A stretch of DNA of 64,000 nucleotides from Sphingobacterium rhinopitheci (GCF_022627575.1 NZ_JADEYQ010000003.1:310001-374000); one strand, 5' to 3'; shown: positions 47,088 to 56,760, counted from the first letter of the stretch. Notes: generated from the letters alone by a model not told the origin. Numbers and translations are program-made.

Positions 47088-47880
47088 TATACAGTCCTCC
47101 TGCCTTTTTAGCAGAAAGTTTAATGCCTTTAATAAATGCAGAACTTAACCCATTATGCTCCATCTCATTGAGACCTGCGATCGTACATCCTTTGGGAGAA
47201 GTCACTTTATCAATTTCACTTTCGGGATGATTTTGTGTCTGCAATAATAAATCAGCGGCACCTTTAGCCGTTTGTATGGCCATTTTCAGGGCATCATGCG
47301 CATGAAAACCAATTTCCACTCCACCTTGAGAGGCGGCTCTTATAGCACGTAAAAAGAAGGCTATACCACAAGCACATAATGCCGTGGCAGCGGTCATCAA
47401 ATCCTCTTGAATAACGATTACAGAACCTACAGCTTCAAATAATTTTTCCACTTTAGCGACTACTTCTGTTGAAGCATTGTCTGTAGAGATACAAGTCATA
47501 GATTGACCAATAGCGATAGCTGTATTAGGCATAGCGCGAACAGCGATCGTATCCTGACCTAATACATCCTTTATATCTTGACAAGATACACCAGAAGCAA
47601 CAGACACAATAATTTGATTAGGAACTAATGATGGTGCTATTTCTTCCATTACTTTACGTATCTGCTGAGGAAGAACAGCTAAAACAATAATATCAGCATC
47701 TTTTACAGCTGTCAAGTTATTGTCACTAATACCAAATCCCAAGGATTCTTCTTCCGACAACGAACTCAATGAGCGTCTTGTTAAAACAATCTCACGAGCT
47801 TCATAATCCTTAGATTTAATTAATCCTTTGGCTAAAGAAAAACCAATATTTCCCGAGCCAATTATTGTTAGTTTGCGCAT
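47080..47880 (-). CDS. proC: Pyrroline-5-carboxylate reductase
   Basis: This enzyme reduces pyrroline-5-carboxylate to proline. The 266-residue protein has the Rossmann motif IGSGNIGFSLAKG (residues 7-19), the VRAMPNTAIAIGQSMT block, and the C-terminal dimer helices with the signature DKVTSPKGCTIAGL, which carries the conserved Pro-Gly/Thr substrate region. It lies inside the arginine operon between argB and argE, overlapping argE. This may link proline and arginine synthesis, which share glutamate as precursor. Confidence 0.93.
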   Translation of the reverse strand: MRKLTIIGSGNIGFSLAKGLIKSKDYEAREIVLTRRSLSSLSEEESLGFGISDNNLTAVKDADIIVLAVLPQQIRKVMEEIAPSLVPNQIIVSVASGVSCQDIKDVLGQDTIAVRAMPNTAIAIGQSMTCISTDNASTEVVAKVEKLFEAVGSVIVIQEDLMTAATALCACGIAFFLRAIRAASQGGVEIGFHAHDALKMAIQTAKGAADLLLQTQNHPESEIDKVTSPKGCTIAGLNEMEHNGLSSAFIKGIKLSAKKAGGLYNE

Positions 47881-47907
47881 AATGTAGGTTTATAATTCGA
47901 TTCGATC

Positions 47908-48705
47908 TCACTTATTAACTAAGCAGGTACCGAATTTACGTTGTTGAAATAAGTGTAAATTAGAGGCATTACCAATAAAAACAGACTTAACACCTTTATT
48001 GATTGCATCAAAAGCATTTTCCAACTTAGGAATCATACCATCGCTGATAATTCCAGATTCTTTATATCTACTATATTCAGATGCTGTAATATTCTCTATC
48101 ACAGAAGCATTATCATTAACATCTAATAACACGCCGTTCTTCTCGAAACAATAAATCAAAGAAGTTTCGTAATAGCTGGATAAAGCAGTAGCTAATGCCG
48201 AAGCAATAGTATCAGCGTTGGTATTTAAGAGTTGGCCATTGCCATTATGAGTAATAGCGGAAAAAACAGGTGTAAAACCCGCATCCAAAAATTTCTTTAT
48301 AGCTAAAGCATTTACAGAGTCAGCCAATATATCACCAGCATAGCCGTAATCTATATCTTTAACTGGACGCTTCACCGCTTTAATAACATTACCATCAGCC
48401 CCACTAAGCCCTATAGCATCACAGTCGTACTTTTGTAATGTTGCAACAATTTTCTTGTTTGTTAGACCTGCATAAACCATAGTAACGACATCGAGCATTG
48501 GCTCATCAGTAATTCTTCTACCGTCCACCATTTTTGCTTCGATACCTAAACTTGCTGCTATACGTGTAGCAATTTTACCACCACCATGCACCAAAATCTT
48601 TTTTCCCGGTACGGCTGCAAATTTCTCTAAGAATGCTTCTAACTGAATATCATCATCAATTACATTCCCACCGATTTTAATAATATTCAAGGTACTATTT
48701 GACAT
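47908..48705 (-). CDS. argB: N-acetylglutamate (or N-succinylglutamate) kinase
   Basis: This 265-residue amino-acid kinase phosphorylates the N-acylated glutamate in arginine synthesis. The ATP and substrate loops are IKIGGNVID (residues about 9-17), LVHGGGKIA and the later GLSGADGNVI. Whether the acyl group is acetyl or succinyl is uncertain because the operon's carbamoyltransferase is of the succinyl-ornithine-like type. It lies 11 bases after argF' and 27 bases before proC. Confidence 0.92.
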   Translation of the reverse strand: MSNSTLNIIKIGGNVIDDDIQLEAFLEKFAAVPGKKILVHGGGKIATRIAASLGIEAKMVDGRRITDEPMLDVVTMVYAGLTNKKIVATLQKYDCDAIGLSGADGNVIKAVKRPVKDIDYGYAGDILADSVNALAIKKFLDAGFTPVFSAITHNGNGQLLNTNADTIASALATALSSYYETSLIYCFEKNGVLLDVNDNASVIENITASEYSRYKESGIISDGMIPKLENAFDAINKGVKSVFIGNASNLHLFQQRKFGTCLVNK

Positions 48706-48716
48706 ATTGGATATGC

Positions 48717-49682
48717 TTATTTATTTAAATCTTCTAACATACGTTTTAAGACTACTTGAGCAGCCCATACGCGATTACTTGCTTCTTTTATAACCAAAGA
48801 ATTAGGACCATCCAAAATCTCAGATGACAATTCCAAATCACGACGAACCGGTAGACAGTGCATCACTTTAGCATCATTCGTTAATCCCAATTTAGCATTG
48901 TCCATCATCCAATTTTCGGAAACAGGATATACTTGACCATATTCTTTATACGATGACCAATTCTTGACATATACAAAATCTGAATTGGCTAAGGCTTCAT
49001 CCAAGTTATTGGTAATAGTAGCTCCTTCAGTAAATTCCTCCGCCAACTCATAACCTGCAGGGTGAGCTACCGTAAAATCTACTAATCCTTGAGCTTGTGC
49101 TTTAGACATCCATTCTGCAAATGAATTAGGAACAGCTTGTGGTAAAGCTTTAACATGAGGAGCCCATGCCAATACTACTTTTGGTTTAGCGATACTTTTA
49201 TACTCCGTAATAGTGATCAAATCCGTCAAACTCTGTAAAGGGTGACGTGTTGCACTTTCTAACGATACCACAGGAACCCCACAAAATTTGATAAATTTAT
49301 TGAATAAATCCTCGTTATAATCCGCTTCTTTATCCTTCAATGAAGGGAAAGAACGCAAACCTAAGATATCACAATATTCACCCATGACAGCGGCAGCTTC
49401 ACGAATATGTTCTACAGTAGTACCGTTCATTACGACTCCATCTTGAGTTTCTAATGCCCAGCCATCTTTATCCATATTCATTACCATTACGTTCATCCCC
49501 AAATTCATTGCTGCTTTTTGAGTACTTAAACGTGTACGTAGACTTGGGTTCAAAAATACTAAACCTAAAGTTTTATATTTACCAAGTGATTCATTTGCAT
49601 TGGGATTAGCCTTCAAAGCTAATGCATCCTTTACAATTTCTTCTAAATTATCTACGTCTGCTACCGAAAAAAATCTTTTCAT
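48717..49682 (-). CDS. argF': N-acylornithine carbamoyltransferase (SOTCase-like)
   Basis: This 321-residue transcarbamylase follows the Bacteroides fragilis N-succinylornithine enzyme along its length more closely than ordinary ornithine carbamoyltransferase. The carbamoyl-phosphate loop is SLRTRLSTQKAA (residues about 47-58), and HCLPVRRDLEL matches the HCLPVRR of that family. The position that is Pro90 in the succinyl enzyme and Glu92 in the Xanthomonas acetyl enzyme is Val90 here (GTTVEHI), so the acyl specificity is open. The product would be acyl-citrulline, cleaved by the argE homologue downstream. The comparison is from memory of the B. fragilis sequence. Confidence 0.9.
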   Translation of the reverse strand: MKRFFSVADVDNLEEIVKDALALKANPNANESLGKYKTLGLVFLNPSLRTRLSTQKAAMNLGMNVMVMNMDKDGWALETQDGVVMNGTTVEHIREAAAVMGEYCDILGLRSFPSLKDKEADYNEDLFNKFIKFCGVPVVSLESATRHPLQSLTDLITITEYKSIAKPKVVLAWAPHVKALPQAVPNSFAEWMSKAQAQGLVDFTVAHPAGYELAEEFTEGATITNNLDEALANSDFVYVKNWSSYKEYGQVYPVSENWMMDNAKLGLTNDAKVMHCLPVRRDLELSSEILDGPNSLVIKEASNRVWAAQVVLKRMLEDLNK

Positions 49683-49714
49683 TCTATAAGTATATGTACA
49701 CTTTTAACAAAATC

Positions 49715-49750
49715 TGCCTGCATAATTCCATATTAAGAATTATGCAGGCA
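49715..49750. other. Intercistronic hairpin between argD and argF', shared core
   Basis: A 13-bp perfect stem (TGCCTGCATAATT with AATTATGCAGGCA) encloses a 10-base loop CCATATTAAG. The core GCATAATTCC...GAATTATGC is the same as in the hairpin between rpsD and rpoA (52660-52692). There is no T-run. Confidence 0.72.
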
Positions 49751-49762
49751 AATATAACTTAA

Positions 49763-50896
49763 TTATCCTTTAAGACGTTCGTCTAATGCTGTCAAAAATT
49801 GGTCAGCAATTTCTTTTGTTATATTTAATGCAGGAAGGATACGAATAACATTAGGCTTCGCCTCACCTGTAAATATTCTATTCTTTATTAATAGATCCTT
49901 TTTAACAGAAGCCAACTCAGTAGGCAGTTCAATACCAATCATCAAACCACGTCCTCTCACCTCTTGAACCTTATCAAATTTCTTAAGCTCATCGATCAGA
50001 TATGCACCTACAGTAGACGCATTGGTCAATAGATCATCTTGCTTCATGACGTCCAAAACAGCTACTGCCGCCGCACAAGCCAGGTGATTACCCCCAAATG
50101 TAGTACCTAACAAACCATATGAAGCCTTAAATTTTGGCGCAATAGCAATACCACCAATAGGAAAACCATTGCCCATACCTTTGGCCATAGAGTAAATATC
50201 TGCCTGAACACCCGCATAATCATGTGAGTAAAACAAACCCGTACGACCATAACCACATTGAACAGAATCTGCAATATACACAGCACTATATTGATCACAC
50301 AAAGATCTAATCAATTTCAAAAATGAAACTGAAGCTTCACGTATACCACCTACACCTTGAATACCTTCAATAATAACCGCTGCGACTTCGTTACCATAGG
50401 AAGCAAAAGCATTTGTTAAAGCCTCCTCATCATTGAAAGGTAGAAAAATAACATTGTCTGTTTCATTTACTGGCGCTACAATGGCTGGATTATCTGTTGC
50501 CGCCACAGCTAATGAAGTACGACCATGAAAAGCTTTAGAAAAAGCGATAATCTTCTTACGTCCAGTATGGAAAGAAGCCAATTTAAGCGCATTTTCATTT
50601 GCTTCAGCCCCCGAATTACAAAGGAATAAAGTATAATCCTCTTTACCCGAAAGTGCGCCCAATTTAGACGCTAATTCTTGTTGAATTGGAATCTCTATAG
50701 AATTAGAATAAAAACCTATAGCATTCAATTGCTTGTTGATAGATTCAACATAGTGGGGATGTGTGTGTCCAATAGAGATTACAGCATGACCACCATACAA
50801 ATCCAAATATTCATTTCCTGCAGCATCCCATACGGTAGAGCCATTGGCTTTCACGATATTGATAGGGTTGACAGGGTATACATTAAATAAATTCAT
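49763..50896 (-). CDS. argD: N-acylornithine aminotransferase
   Basis: This 377-residue class III PLP aminotransferase makes N-acylornithine from its semialdehyde with glutamate. The PLP Lys is in SMAKGMGNGFPIGG, the phosphate-binding segment is LCNSGAEANENALK (near residues 92-105) and IADSVQCGYGRTG contains the cofactor Asp. It opens the local arginine operon. argC, argG, argH and argJ are not in this window. Confidence 0.93.
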   Translation of the reverse strand: MNLFNVYPVNPINIVKANGSTVWDAAGNEYLDLYGGHAVISIGHTHPHYVESINKQLNAIGFYSNSIEIPIQQELASKLGALSGKEDYTLFLCNSGAEANENALKLASFHTGRKKIIAFSKAFHGRTSLAVAATDNPAIVAPVNETDNVIFLPFNDEEALTNAFASYGNEVAAVIIEGIQGVGGIREASVSFLKLIRSLCDQYSAVYIADSVQCGYGRTGLFYSHDYAGVQADIYSMAKGMGNGFPIGGIAIAPKFKASYGLLGTTFGGNHLACAAAVAVLDVMKQDDLLTNASTVGAYLIDELKKFDKVQEVRGRGLMIGIELPTELASVKKDLLIKNRIFTGEAKPNVIRILPALNITKEIADQFLTALDERLKG

Positions 50897-50927
50897 CTTC
50901 GATAGAATAAGGGTTAATAAACCGGTA

Positions 50928-50935
50928 CAAATATA
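50928..50935 (-). promoter_or_regulatory. Possible -7 promoter element for the arg operon
   Basis: On the minus strand TATATTTG matches TAnnTTTG and lies about 32 bases before the argD ATG, just past the rplQ terminator. No clear -33 element was found. Confidence 0.4.
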
Positions 50936-50970
50936 AGTAAGAGCTAGTTATTAGCCTATTAATAAACGAA

Positions 50971-51003
50971 AAAAGCCTATCATCGCTGATGATAGGCTTT
51001 ATA
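50971..51003 (-). terminator. Intrinsic terminator of the ribosomal protein operon
   Basis: A 13-bp perfect stem (arm AAAGCCTATCATC) with a 3-base loop is followed on the minus strand by a T6 run. It lies 27 bases after the rplQ stop and separates the ribosomal operon from argD. Confidence 0.93.
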
Positions 51004-51026
51004 TTTTCAGATGAAAAGACGTATTA

Positions 51027-51545
51027 CTAGCCTTTGTTCTCTTCTGTAGCAGGAGCTTCAGTAGCAGCTTCTTCAGCTTTTACTTCTTCAGCAACTTCTA
51101 CTGTTTCAGCAGTCTCAGCTTTTTTCTTAGCAGTACCACGACGGCGAGTAGATTTTTTCTCTGTTTTAGCAGTTTTGCCATAAACTTCGTTGTAGTCTAC
51201 TAACTCGATAAATGCCATCTCAGCGTTATCACCTAAACGGTTTTCTAACTTGATGATACGAGTGTAACCTCCTGGACGAGTAGCTACTTTTTCAGAAATT
51301 TCGCGGAACAAGATTGTTACAGCTTCTTTATCTTTTAAGTAAGCGAATACAGTACGACGTGAGTGCGTAGTATCTAATTTTGATTTCGTAATCAAAGGCT
51401 CTACGTAAGTACGTAATGCTTTAGCTTTAGCCAAAGTAGTAGTGATACGTTTGTGCTTGATTAATGAAGTCGCCATATTAGCTAACATCGCCTTACGGTG
51501 ACTGTCAGTGCGGCCTAAGTGGTTTACTTTTTTTCCGTGTCTCAT
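51027..51545 (-). CDS. rplQ: Ribosomal protein L17 with long C-terminal tail
   Basis: Residues 1-120 are a normal L17 ([20 protein letters not shown], then [26 protein letters not shown]) of the large subunit near the exit tunnel. A 50-residue tail follows: first basic (TKK/RRR-rich, 126-142), then acidic and Ala-rich (143-170). Such tails are common in Bacteroidota and are absent from the 127-residue E. coli protein. It is the last gene of the operon. Confidence 0.96.
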   Translation of the reverse strand: MRHGKKVNHLGRTDSHRKAMLANMATSLIKHKRITTTLAKAKALRTYVEPLITKSKLDTTHSRRTVFAYLKDKEAVTILFREISEKVATRPGGYTRIIKLENRLGDNAEMAFIELVDYNEVYGKTAKTEKKSTRRRGTAKKKAETAETVEVAEEVKAEEAATEAPATEENKG

Positions 51546-51562
51546 TTTTTAATGTGTTTTGT

Positions 51563-51604
51563 GCATACCGTTCTACGAAAATAAATCTGTAGAGGAATTA
51601 TGCA
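51563..51604. other. Imperfect hairpin between rpoA and rplQ
   Basis: TGCATA...TTCTAC pairs with GTAGAG...TATGCA across the gap, with one mismatch in the inner arms and an A-rich loop. The right arm contains GAATTATGCA, the same segment as in the hairpins at 49715 and 52660. Confidence 0.45.
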
Positions 51605-51623
51605 ACAGGTCGCTTAATTATTA

Positions 51624-52616
51624 TTATTCTTCGTCTAATTTAAATTTAGACAAGTTCATTCCGAATGATAAACCTTTCGATTTAACCAATTCTTGAATTT
51701 CACTTAAAGATTTTTTACCGAAGTTACGGAATTTCAACATATCAGCTACGTCGTAAGTTACTAACTCAGCTAATGAGCGAATATCCGCCGCTTTCAAACA
51801 GTTCAATGCACGAACAGAAAGATCTAAATCAACTAATTCCATTTTCAAGATCTTACGCATATGCAATATCTCTTCATCAACGACTTTAGTTTCTTCTTTC
51901 GCTTGAGATTCTAACAACATGTTCTCATCAGAGAACAACATGAAGTGTTGAATCAAAATACGAGCAGCTTCTTTCAAAGCATCTTCTGGGTGAATAGAAC
52001 CATCTGTAGAAATATCTAACAATAATTTCTCATAGTCAGTTTTTTGCTCTACACGGTAGTTTTCAATGGTATATTTCACATTCTTAATCGGAGTGTAGAT
52101 AGAGTCGATAGCGATCACACCTACAGGACCATCAGTTACTTTATTTTCTTCCGCATTTACATAACCACGACCCTTAGAAACTGACAATTCAACCTCAATA
52201 GTTACTGAGCTCTCCATGTTACAGATTACGAAGTCTGGGTTTAAAACTGTAAAGTTGTTAGAAAATTTTGTGATATCACCAGCTTGGAATTGTTCTTGAC
52301 CATTGATAACTACATAGATTTTCTCGTTATCACCTTGCTCACCTGATTTTTGAAAACGTACTTGTTTCAAGTTTAAGATGATCTCAGTTACGTCTTCCGC
52401 TACACCTTTGATAGTAGAGAATTCGTGTGACACGCCTGAAAATCTTACCGACGTAATTGCATATCCTTCTAATGAGGACAATAAAATACGGCGTAAAGCA
52501 TTACCAATTGTTACACCAAAACCTGGCTCTAATGGACGAAATTCGAAAGTACCATCAAAATCAGTTGATTTCTGCATGATAACTTTATCCGGTCTTTGAA
52601 ATGCTAGAATTGCCAT
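51624..52616 (-). CDS. rpoA: RNA polymerase alpha subunit
   Basis: The protein has 330 residues with the N-terminal dimerisation domain ([20 protein letters not shown], residues 33-52) and the C-terminal domain that contacts UP elements and activators (residues about 255-320, [21 protein letters not shown]). It lies between rpsD and rplQ, the standard alpha-operon order. The 88-base gap to rpsD contains a hairpin. Confidence 0.97.
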   Translation of the reverse strand: MAILAFQRPDKVIMQKSTDFDGTFEFRPLEPGFGVTIGNALRRILLSSLEGYAITSVRFSGVSHEFSTIKGVAEDVTEIILNLKQVRFQKSGEQGDNEKIYVVINGQEQFQAGDITKFSNNFTVLNPDFVICNMESSVTIEVELSVSKGRGYVNAEENKVTDGPVGVIAIDSIYTPIKNVKYTIENYRVEQKTDYEKLLLDISTDGSIHPEDALKEAARILIQHFMLFSDENMLLESQAKEETKVVDEEILHMRKILKMELVDLDLSVRALNCLKAADIRSLAELVTYDVADMLKFRNFGKKSLSEIQELVKSKGLSFGMNLSKFKLDEE

Positions 52617-52659
52617 TTATAATATTTTAATATTTTTTAACAATGTATATCTTAATAGC

Positions 52660-52692
52660 ATATGCATAATTCCAAATTAGAATTATGCATAT
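52660..52692. other. Intercistronic hairpin between rpsD and rpoA, shared core
   Basis: A 12-bp perfect stem (ATATGCATAATT with AATTATGCATAT) encloses the loop CCAAATTAG. It shares the core GCATAATTCC...GAATTATGC with the hairpin between argD and argF'. No T-run follows. Confidence 0.72.
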
Positions 52693-52704
52693 AGCTATTA
52701 ATTA

Positions 52705-53313
52705 TTATTTAGAGTACAACTCTACGATTAAGTTTTCTTTGATATTCTCAGGGATATCTGCTCTATCAGGGAAGCTTAAGAAAGTACCTGATAACGCTTT
52801 CGCGTCCCACTCTAACCAACCGTATTTGTTGATAGTTCTACCTGCTACTGAAGTAGAGATAGCTTCTAAAGTTTGAGAACGCTCACGTACAGCAACTACA
52901 TCACCTGGACGAACGCTATATGATGGAATGTTAACTACACTACCGTTAACAGTAATATGTTTGTGTGAAACTAATTGACGAGCTGCAGAACGAGTAGGCG
53001 CAATACCTAAACGGTAAACAACGTTATCCAAACGAGCTTCTAATAATTTCAAGAAGTTCTCCCCTGTAATACCTTGTTTAGCTGCTGCTTTTACGAATAA
53101 GTTAGAGAACTGACGTTCTAAAACACCGTAAGTGTACTTAGCTTTTTGTTTTTCTAACAACTGAATTGCGTATTCAGATTGTTTACCTCTTCTTTTTGAT
53201 GGACCATGTTGTCCAGGAGGATAATTTTTTTTCTCTAATGCTTTATCAGGGCCGAAAATTGGCTCTCTGAATTTACGCGCGATTTTGGACTTAGGTCCTG
53301 TATATCTTGCCAT
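52705..53313 (-). CDS. rpsD: Ribosomal protein S4
   Basis: From the ATG at 53313 the protein has 202 residues ([19 protein letters not shown]). The S4 RNA-binding domain is in the region [26 protein letters not shown]. The frame extends eight codons further upstream without support. S4 is an early 16S-binding protein and in other bacteria regulates the alpha operon. There are no zinc-binding Cys residues near the N-terminus (the C-minus form). Confidence 0.97.
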   Translation of the reverse strand: MARYTGPKSKIARKFREPIFGPDKALEKKNYPPGQHGPSKRRGKQSEYAIQLLEKQKAKYTYGVLERQFSNLFVKAAAKQGITGENFLKLLEARLDNVVYRLGIAPTRSAARQLVSHKHITVNGSVVNIPSYSVRPGDVVAVRERSQTLEAISTSVAGRTINKYGWLEWDAKALSGTFLSFPDRADIPENIKENLIVELYSK

Positions 53314-53377
53314 TTCTTGATTTGTATGAAGTATCAACCAGCCTATAACTGGCGAATCTTATCTTAAACAATTATTA

Positions 53378-53767
53378 TTAAACTCTTCTACGTTTTGGAG
53401 GACGACAACCGTTGTGAGGAAGTGGTGTGATATCTTTAATCGTATTCACATCAATACCTACCGTTTGTAATGTACGAATCGCTGACTCACGACCTGCACC
53501 TGGACCTTTAACGAAAACTTCAACTTTGCGTAAACCTAAGTCATAAGCAACTTTACCACAGTCGTTAGCCGCTTGACCTGCTGCATACGGAGTATTCTTT
53601 TTAGAACCTCTGAAGCCCATTTTACCTGCTGAAGACCATGAAATAGTTTGACCTTGGTTATTAGTCAAAGTAATAATAATGTTGTTAAAAGTAGCGTTGA
53701 TGTGAGCTTGACCTACTGGCTCGATAACAACGATACGTTTTTTAGTAACTTTTTTACTTTTAGCCAT
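53378..53767 (-). CDS. rpsK: Ribosomal protein S11
   Basis: This 129-residue small-subunit platform protein carries [31 protein letters not shown] and the C-terminal [13 protein letters not shown] typical of the family. It lies 10 bases after rpsM and 64 bases before rpsD. Confidence 0.98.
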   Translation of the reverse strand: MAKSKKVTKKRIVVIEPVGQAHINATFNNIIITLTNNQGQTISWSSAGKMGFRGSKKNTPYAAGQAANDCGKVAYDLGLRKVEVFVKGPGAGRESAIRTLQTVGIDVNTIKDITPLPHNGCRPPKRRRV

Positions 53768-53777
53768 TTCTTACTTA

Positions 53778-54155
53778 TTATTTAGTAGCTTTTTTCTTGT
53801 TTGCAACTGTCTTACGTTTACCTTTACGTGTACGTGAGTTGTTTTTAGTACGTTGACCACGAACTGGTAAATGCTTACGGTGACGTAAACCACGGTAACA
53901 ACCAATATCCATCAAACGTTTGATGTTCAATTGAACCTCAGAACGCAATGCACCTTCTACTTTGATCTCATCGTTGATGATTGTACGAATAGCTGCTAAT
54001 TGATCATCGTTCCACTCTGAAACTTTCACGTCTTGACTAATACCTGCTTTTTCTAAGATATAAGCCGCAGTATTACGACCAACACCAAAAATGTAGGTAA
54101 GGCCAATAATACCTCTCTTGTTTTTAGGTAAATCTATACCTGATATCCTTGCCAT
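53778..54155 (-). CDS. rpsM: Ribosomal protein S13
   Basis: This 125-residue small-subunit head protein starts [15 protein letters not shown] and has the [20 protein letters not shown] segment and a basic C-terminal tail. It is located after rpmJ in normal alpha-operon order. Confidence 0.98.
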   Translation of the reverse strand: MARISGIDLPKNKRGIIGLTYIFGVGRNTAAYILEKAGISQDVKVSEWNDDQLAAIRTIINDEIKVEGALRSEVQLNIKRLMDIGCYRGLRHRKHLPVRGQRTKNNSRTRKGKRKTVANKKKATK

Positions 54156-54183
54156 ATAAAATTTTAAGCGATTTTTTAATTAA

Positions 54184-54300
54184 TTATCCCTGACGTTGTT
54201 TATACTTAGGGTTCTTTTTGTTGATTACAAAAATCTTTCCTTTACGACGGATAATTTTACAATCCGCACTACGTTTTTTTACTGATGCTCTTACTTTCAT
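54184..54300 (-). CDS. rpmJ: Ribosomal protein L36
   Basis: This very short gene encodes 38 residues beginning [19 protein letters not shown] and ending NPKYKQRQG. The position between infA and rpsM is standard. Only one of the usual zinc ligands (Cys14) is present: the second Cys, third Cys and His of the zinc form are replaced, so this is the zinc-independent type. The start is the ATG at 54300. Confidence 0.96.
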   Translation of the reverse strand: MKVRASVKKRSADCKIIRRKGKIFVINKKNPKYKQRQG

Positions 54301-54335
54301 TTTACTAAATTGTTAAGCTCCTCTCAGAGCAATAT

Positions 54336-54554
54336 CTATTTATAACGATATGTTATTCTTCCTTTAGTTAAATCATACGGAGACATTTCTAATTTCACTT
54401 TGTCTCCAGGTAGAATTTTGATATAATGCATTCGCATTTTGCCAGAAATATGCGCAATAATTTCATGCCCATTTTCTAATTCTACACGGAACATAGCATT
54501 AGATAATGCTTCTCTGATAACACCGTCTAGTTCTATAGAGGCTTGTTTAGCCAT
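54336..54554 (-). CDS. infA: Translation initiation factor IF-1
   Basis: The 72-residue OB-fold protein ([20 protein letters not shown] at the start, [19 protein letters not shown] in the middle) binds the 30S A site during initiation. Length and sequence are typical. It lies between map and rpmJ. Confidence 0.98.
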   Translation of the reverse strand: MAKQASIELDGVIREALSNAMFRVELENGHEIIAHISGKMRMHYIKILPGDKVKLEMSPYDLTKGRITYRYK

Positions 54555-54631
54555 AAATCAAATACTTGTTTAATTCACACAACCTGCAGTTAACAGGAGT
54601 GCAAAGATAAATAAAAAATATTGAATACCAA

Positions 54632-55414
54632 CTACTTTTCACTCAAAACTTTTTCAATCGCTTCAAAATTTAACAAAATATCTGGTGTTCCTTTTCGTAT
54701 AGCTACCATCTGTTCAAAGTGAGCAGATAATTTACCATCGACCGTACTAACCGTCCATCCGTCATCCCAAAACTTAACACCAGCTTTACCTGCATTGATC
54801 ATCGGTTCAATACAAATAATAAGACCTTTATCTAATTTTGGACCAGAACCACGCTTACCGTAATTTGGCACTTCGGGTTTTTCATGCAAATGAAGTCCCA
54901 CACCGTGCCCTACTAATTCACGAACGATTCCGAAATTGTAAGGTTGAACATACTCTTGAATAGCTGAAGAAATATCCCCTACTCTTTTTCCTGCAACAGC
55001 CTGCTCAACGCCCTTCTGTAAGGAAGCTTTCGTAACATCAAGCAAAGATTGTGCTTCTTTTGAAATTTCACCTATTCCAAACGTATATGCCGAATCCGAA
55101 ATAAAACCGTTAAGATTTACTCCCCCATCAACAGAAACTAAATCACCGTCCTTAATAATGTAGTTAGATGGAATACCATGCACTACTTGATCATTGACAG
55201 ATATACATAATGAATTAGGAAAGCCATGATAATTCAAAAATGCAGGTGTACCACCGTTATCCTTAATAAACTCAAATGCTAAAGCATCTAATTCTAAGGT
55301 AGTCATACCTGGCTTAATAACCTTGGCAATTTCAACAAGCAACTGCGAAAGTACATTTGCTGACTCTCGCACTTGCTCGATTTGTTCTTCAGTTTTATAT
55401 ATAACTTTAGACAT
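54632..55414 (-). CDS. map: Methionine aminopeptidase, type I
   Basis: This 260-residue enzyme removes the initiator methionine. Metal ligands fit the pita-bread pattern: Asp in SVDGGVNLNGF and SDSAYTFG, His in GHGVGLHLHEKPEVPNYG, and Glu residues in CIEPMI and HFEQMVAI. Its place between secY and infA is common in Bacteroidota and Firmicutes. It lies eight bases after secY. Confidence 0.96.
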   Translation of the reverse strand: MSKVIYKTEEQIEQVRESANVLSQLLVEIAKVIKPGMTTLELDALAFEFIKDNGGTPAFLNYHGFPNSLCISVNDQVVHGIPSNYIIKDGDLVSVDGGVNLNGFISDSAYTFGIGEISKEAQSLLDVTKASLQKGVEQAVAGKRVGDISSAIQEYVQPYNFGIVRELVGHGVGLHLHEKPEVPNYGKRGSGPKLDKGLIICIEPMINAGKAGVKFWDDGWTVSTVDGKLSAHFEQMVAIRKGTPDILLNFEAIEKVLSEK

Positions 55415-55422
55415 CTAAAGAA

Positions 55423-56757
55423 TTAAATAGCTGATTTATCATATCCTTCAACACCTACTGCAGAACGGCCTTTAACACGTCCCGTTTTCATCAATCCATC
55501 ATAATGACGCATTAATAAATGAGATTCAATTTGTTGAAGTGTATCTAATACAACACCTACTAAAATTAATAGAGATGTTCCTCCATAGAAATGTGCAAAT
55601 TGATTATTTACACCAGCTGCACTCGCGATAGAAGGAAGTATTGCGATAATCGCAATAAAGATAGCACCCGGGAAAGTAATACGAGAGATTACATTATCTA
55701 TAAACAAATTCGTATCATATCCTGGTTTAATACCTGGTACAAAACCTCCATTTTTCTTCATATCTTCAGACATCTGCTGCGGATTAACCATAATAGCCGT
55801 ATAAAAGAACGTAAAAGCAATAATTAATATTGCGAATGTCACATTATACTCTATCGAGGTAAAATCTGTCAAAGCAGTTAGAAAGTCAGATTGAAGAGTC
55901 GGGAAAAACTGTCCTAAAGACATCGGTAAAAACATAATTGCTTGCGCAAAAATAATAGGCATTACCCCAGCAGCATTAACCTTTAACGGTATATACTGAC
56001 GAACACCGCCCACTTGTTTATTACCTACAATTTTCTTTGCATACTGCACAGGGATTTTACGTACCCCTTGTACAATCAAAATAGTAAATATAACTACAAA
56101 GAATAAAGCAATTCCCTCAATCAATAAAGGAATAATACCACCACCTCCACTCATGCGTGAAGCCCATTCTTGCGCAATACCTGCAGGAAGTTGAGCAATG
56201 ATACCCGCCATGATAATTAGAGAGACACCATTACCAATACCCTTATCGGTGATTTTCTCACCCAACCACATCACAAACAATGTACCCGCAGTCAAAACTA
56301 AAGCCGAAAGAATAGTAAACATAGGATCAGCAATTGTTTTTGCTCCTGGTTCGATTTGTGTTTTCACATATGCGATAGCCTGAACAATAGTAATTGCTAA
56401 TGTCAAATAACGAGTTATCTGATTCATTTTTTTACGACCCGATTCACCTTCCTTTTGCATTTTTTGAAACGCAGGAACAGCAATCCCCAATAATTGTACA
56501 ACGATCGATGCAGAAATATACGGCATAACGCCTAAAGCAAAAATGGCAGATCTAGAAAAGGAACCTCCTGAAAACATATTCAAGATCCCTAAAAGACCCT
56601 CCTTCTGCTGTGTAACTAACGCATCAGGATTAACACCTGGTAATACCACGTGACATCCCACACGATAAATAAGAAGAAATAGTAATGTATTTATAATACG
56701 ATTACGTAAATCTTCGATTTTCCATATATTGGTTAAGGTTGTGATTAGTTTTTTCAT
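55423..56757 (-). CDS. secY: Protein translocase subunit SecY
   Basis: The 444-residue, ten-span channel of the Sec translocon has the signatures YRVGCHVVLPGVNPDAL, GIGNGVSLIIMAGI and MPIIFAQAIM. It exports signal-peptide proteins such as the SusC/SusD and porin products of this window. It begins three bases after the rplO stop. Confidence 0.97.
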   Translation of the reverse strand: MKKLITTLTNIWKIEDLRNRIINTLLFLLIYRVGCHVVLPGVNPDALVTQQKEGLLGILNMFSGGSFSRSAIFALGVMPYISASIVVQLLGIAVPAFQKMQKEGESGRKKMNQITRYLTLAITIVQAIAYVKTQIEPGAKTIADPMFTILSALVLTAGTLFVMWLGEKITDKGIGNGVSLIIMAGIIAQLPAGIAQEWASRMSGGGGIIPLLIEGIALFFVVIFTILIVQGVRKIPVQYAKKIVGNKQVGGVRQYIPLKVNAAGVMPIIFAQAIMFLPMSLGQFFPTLQSDFLTALTDFTSIEYNVTFAILIIAFTFFYTAIMVNPQQMSEDMKKNGGFVPGIKPGYDTNLFIDNVISRITFPGAIFIAIIAILPSIASAAGVNNQFAHFYGGTSLLILVGVVLDTLQQIESHLLMRHYDGLMKTGRVKGRSAVGVEGYDKSAI

Positions 56758-56760
56758 GTA

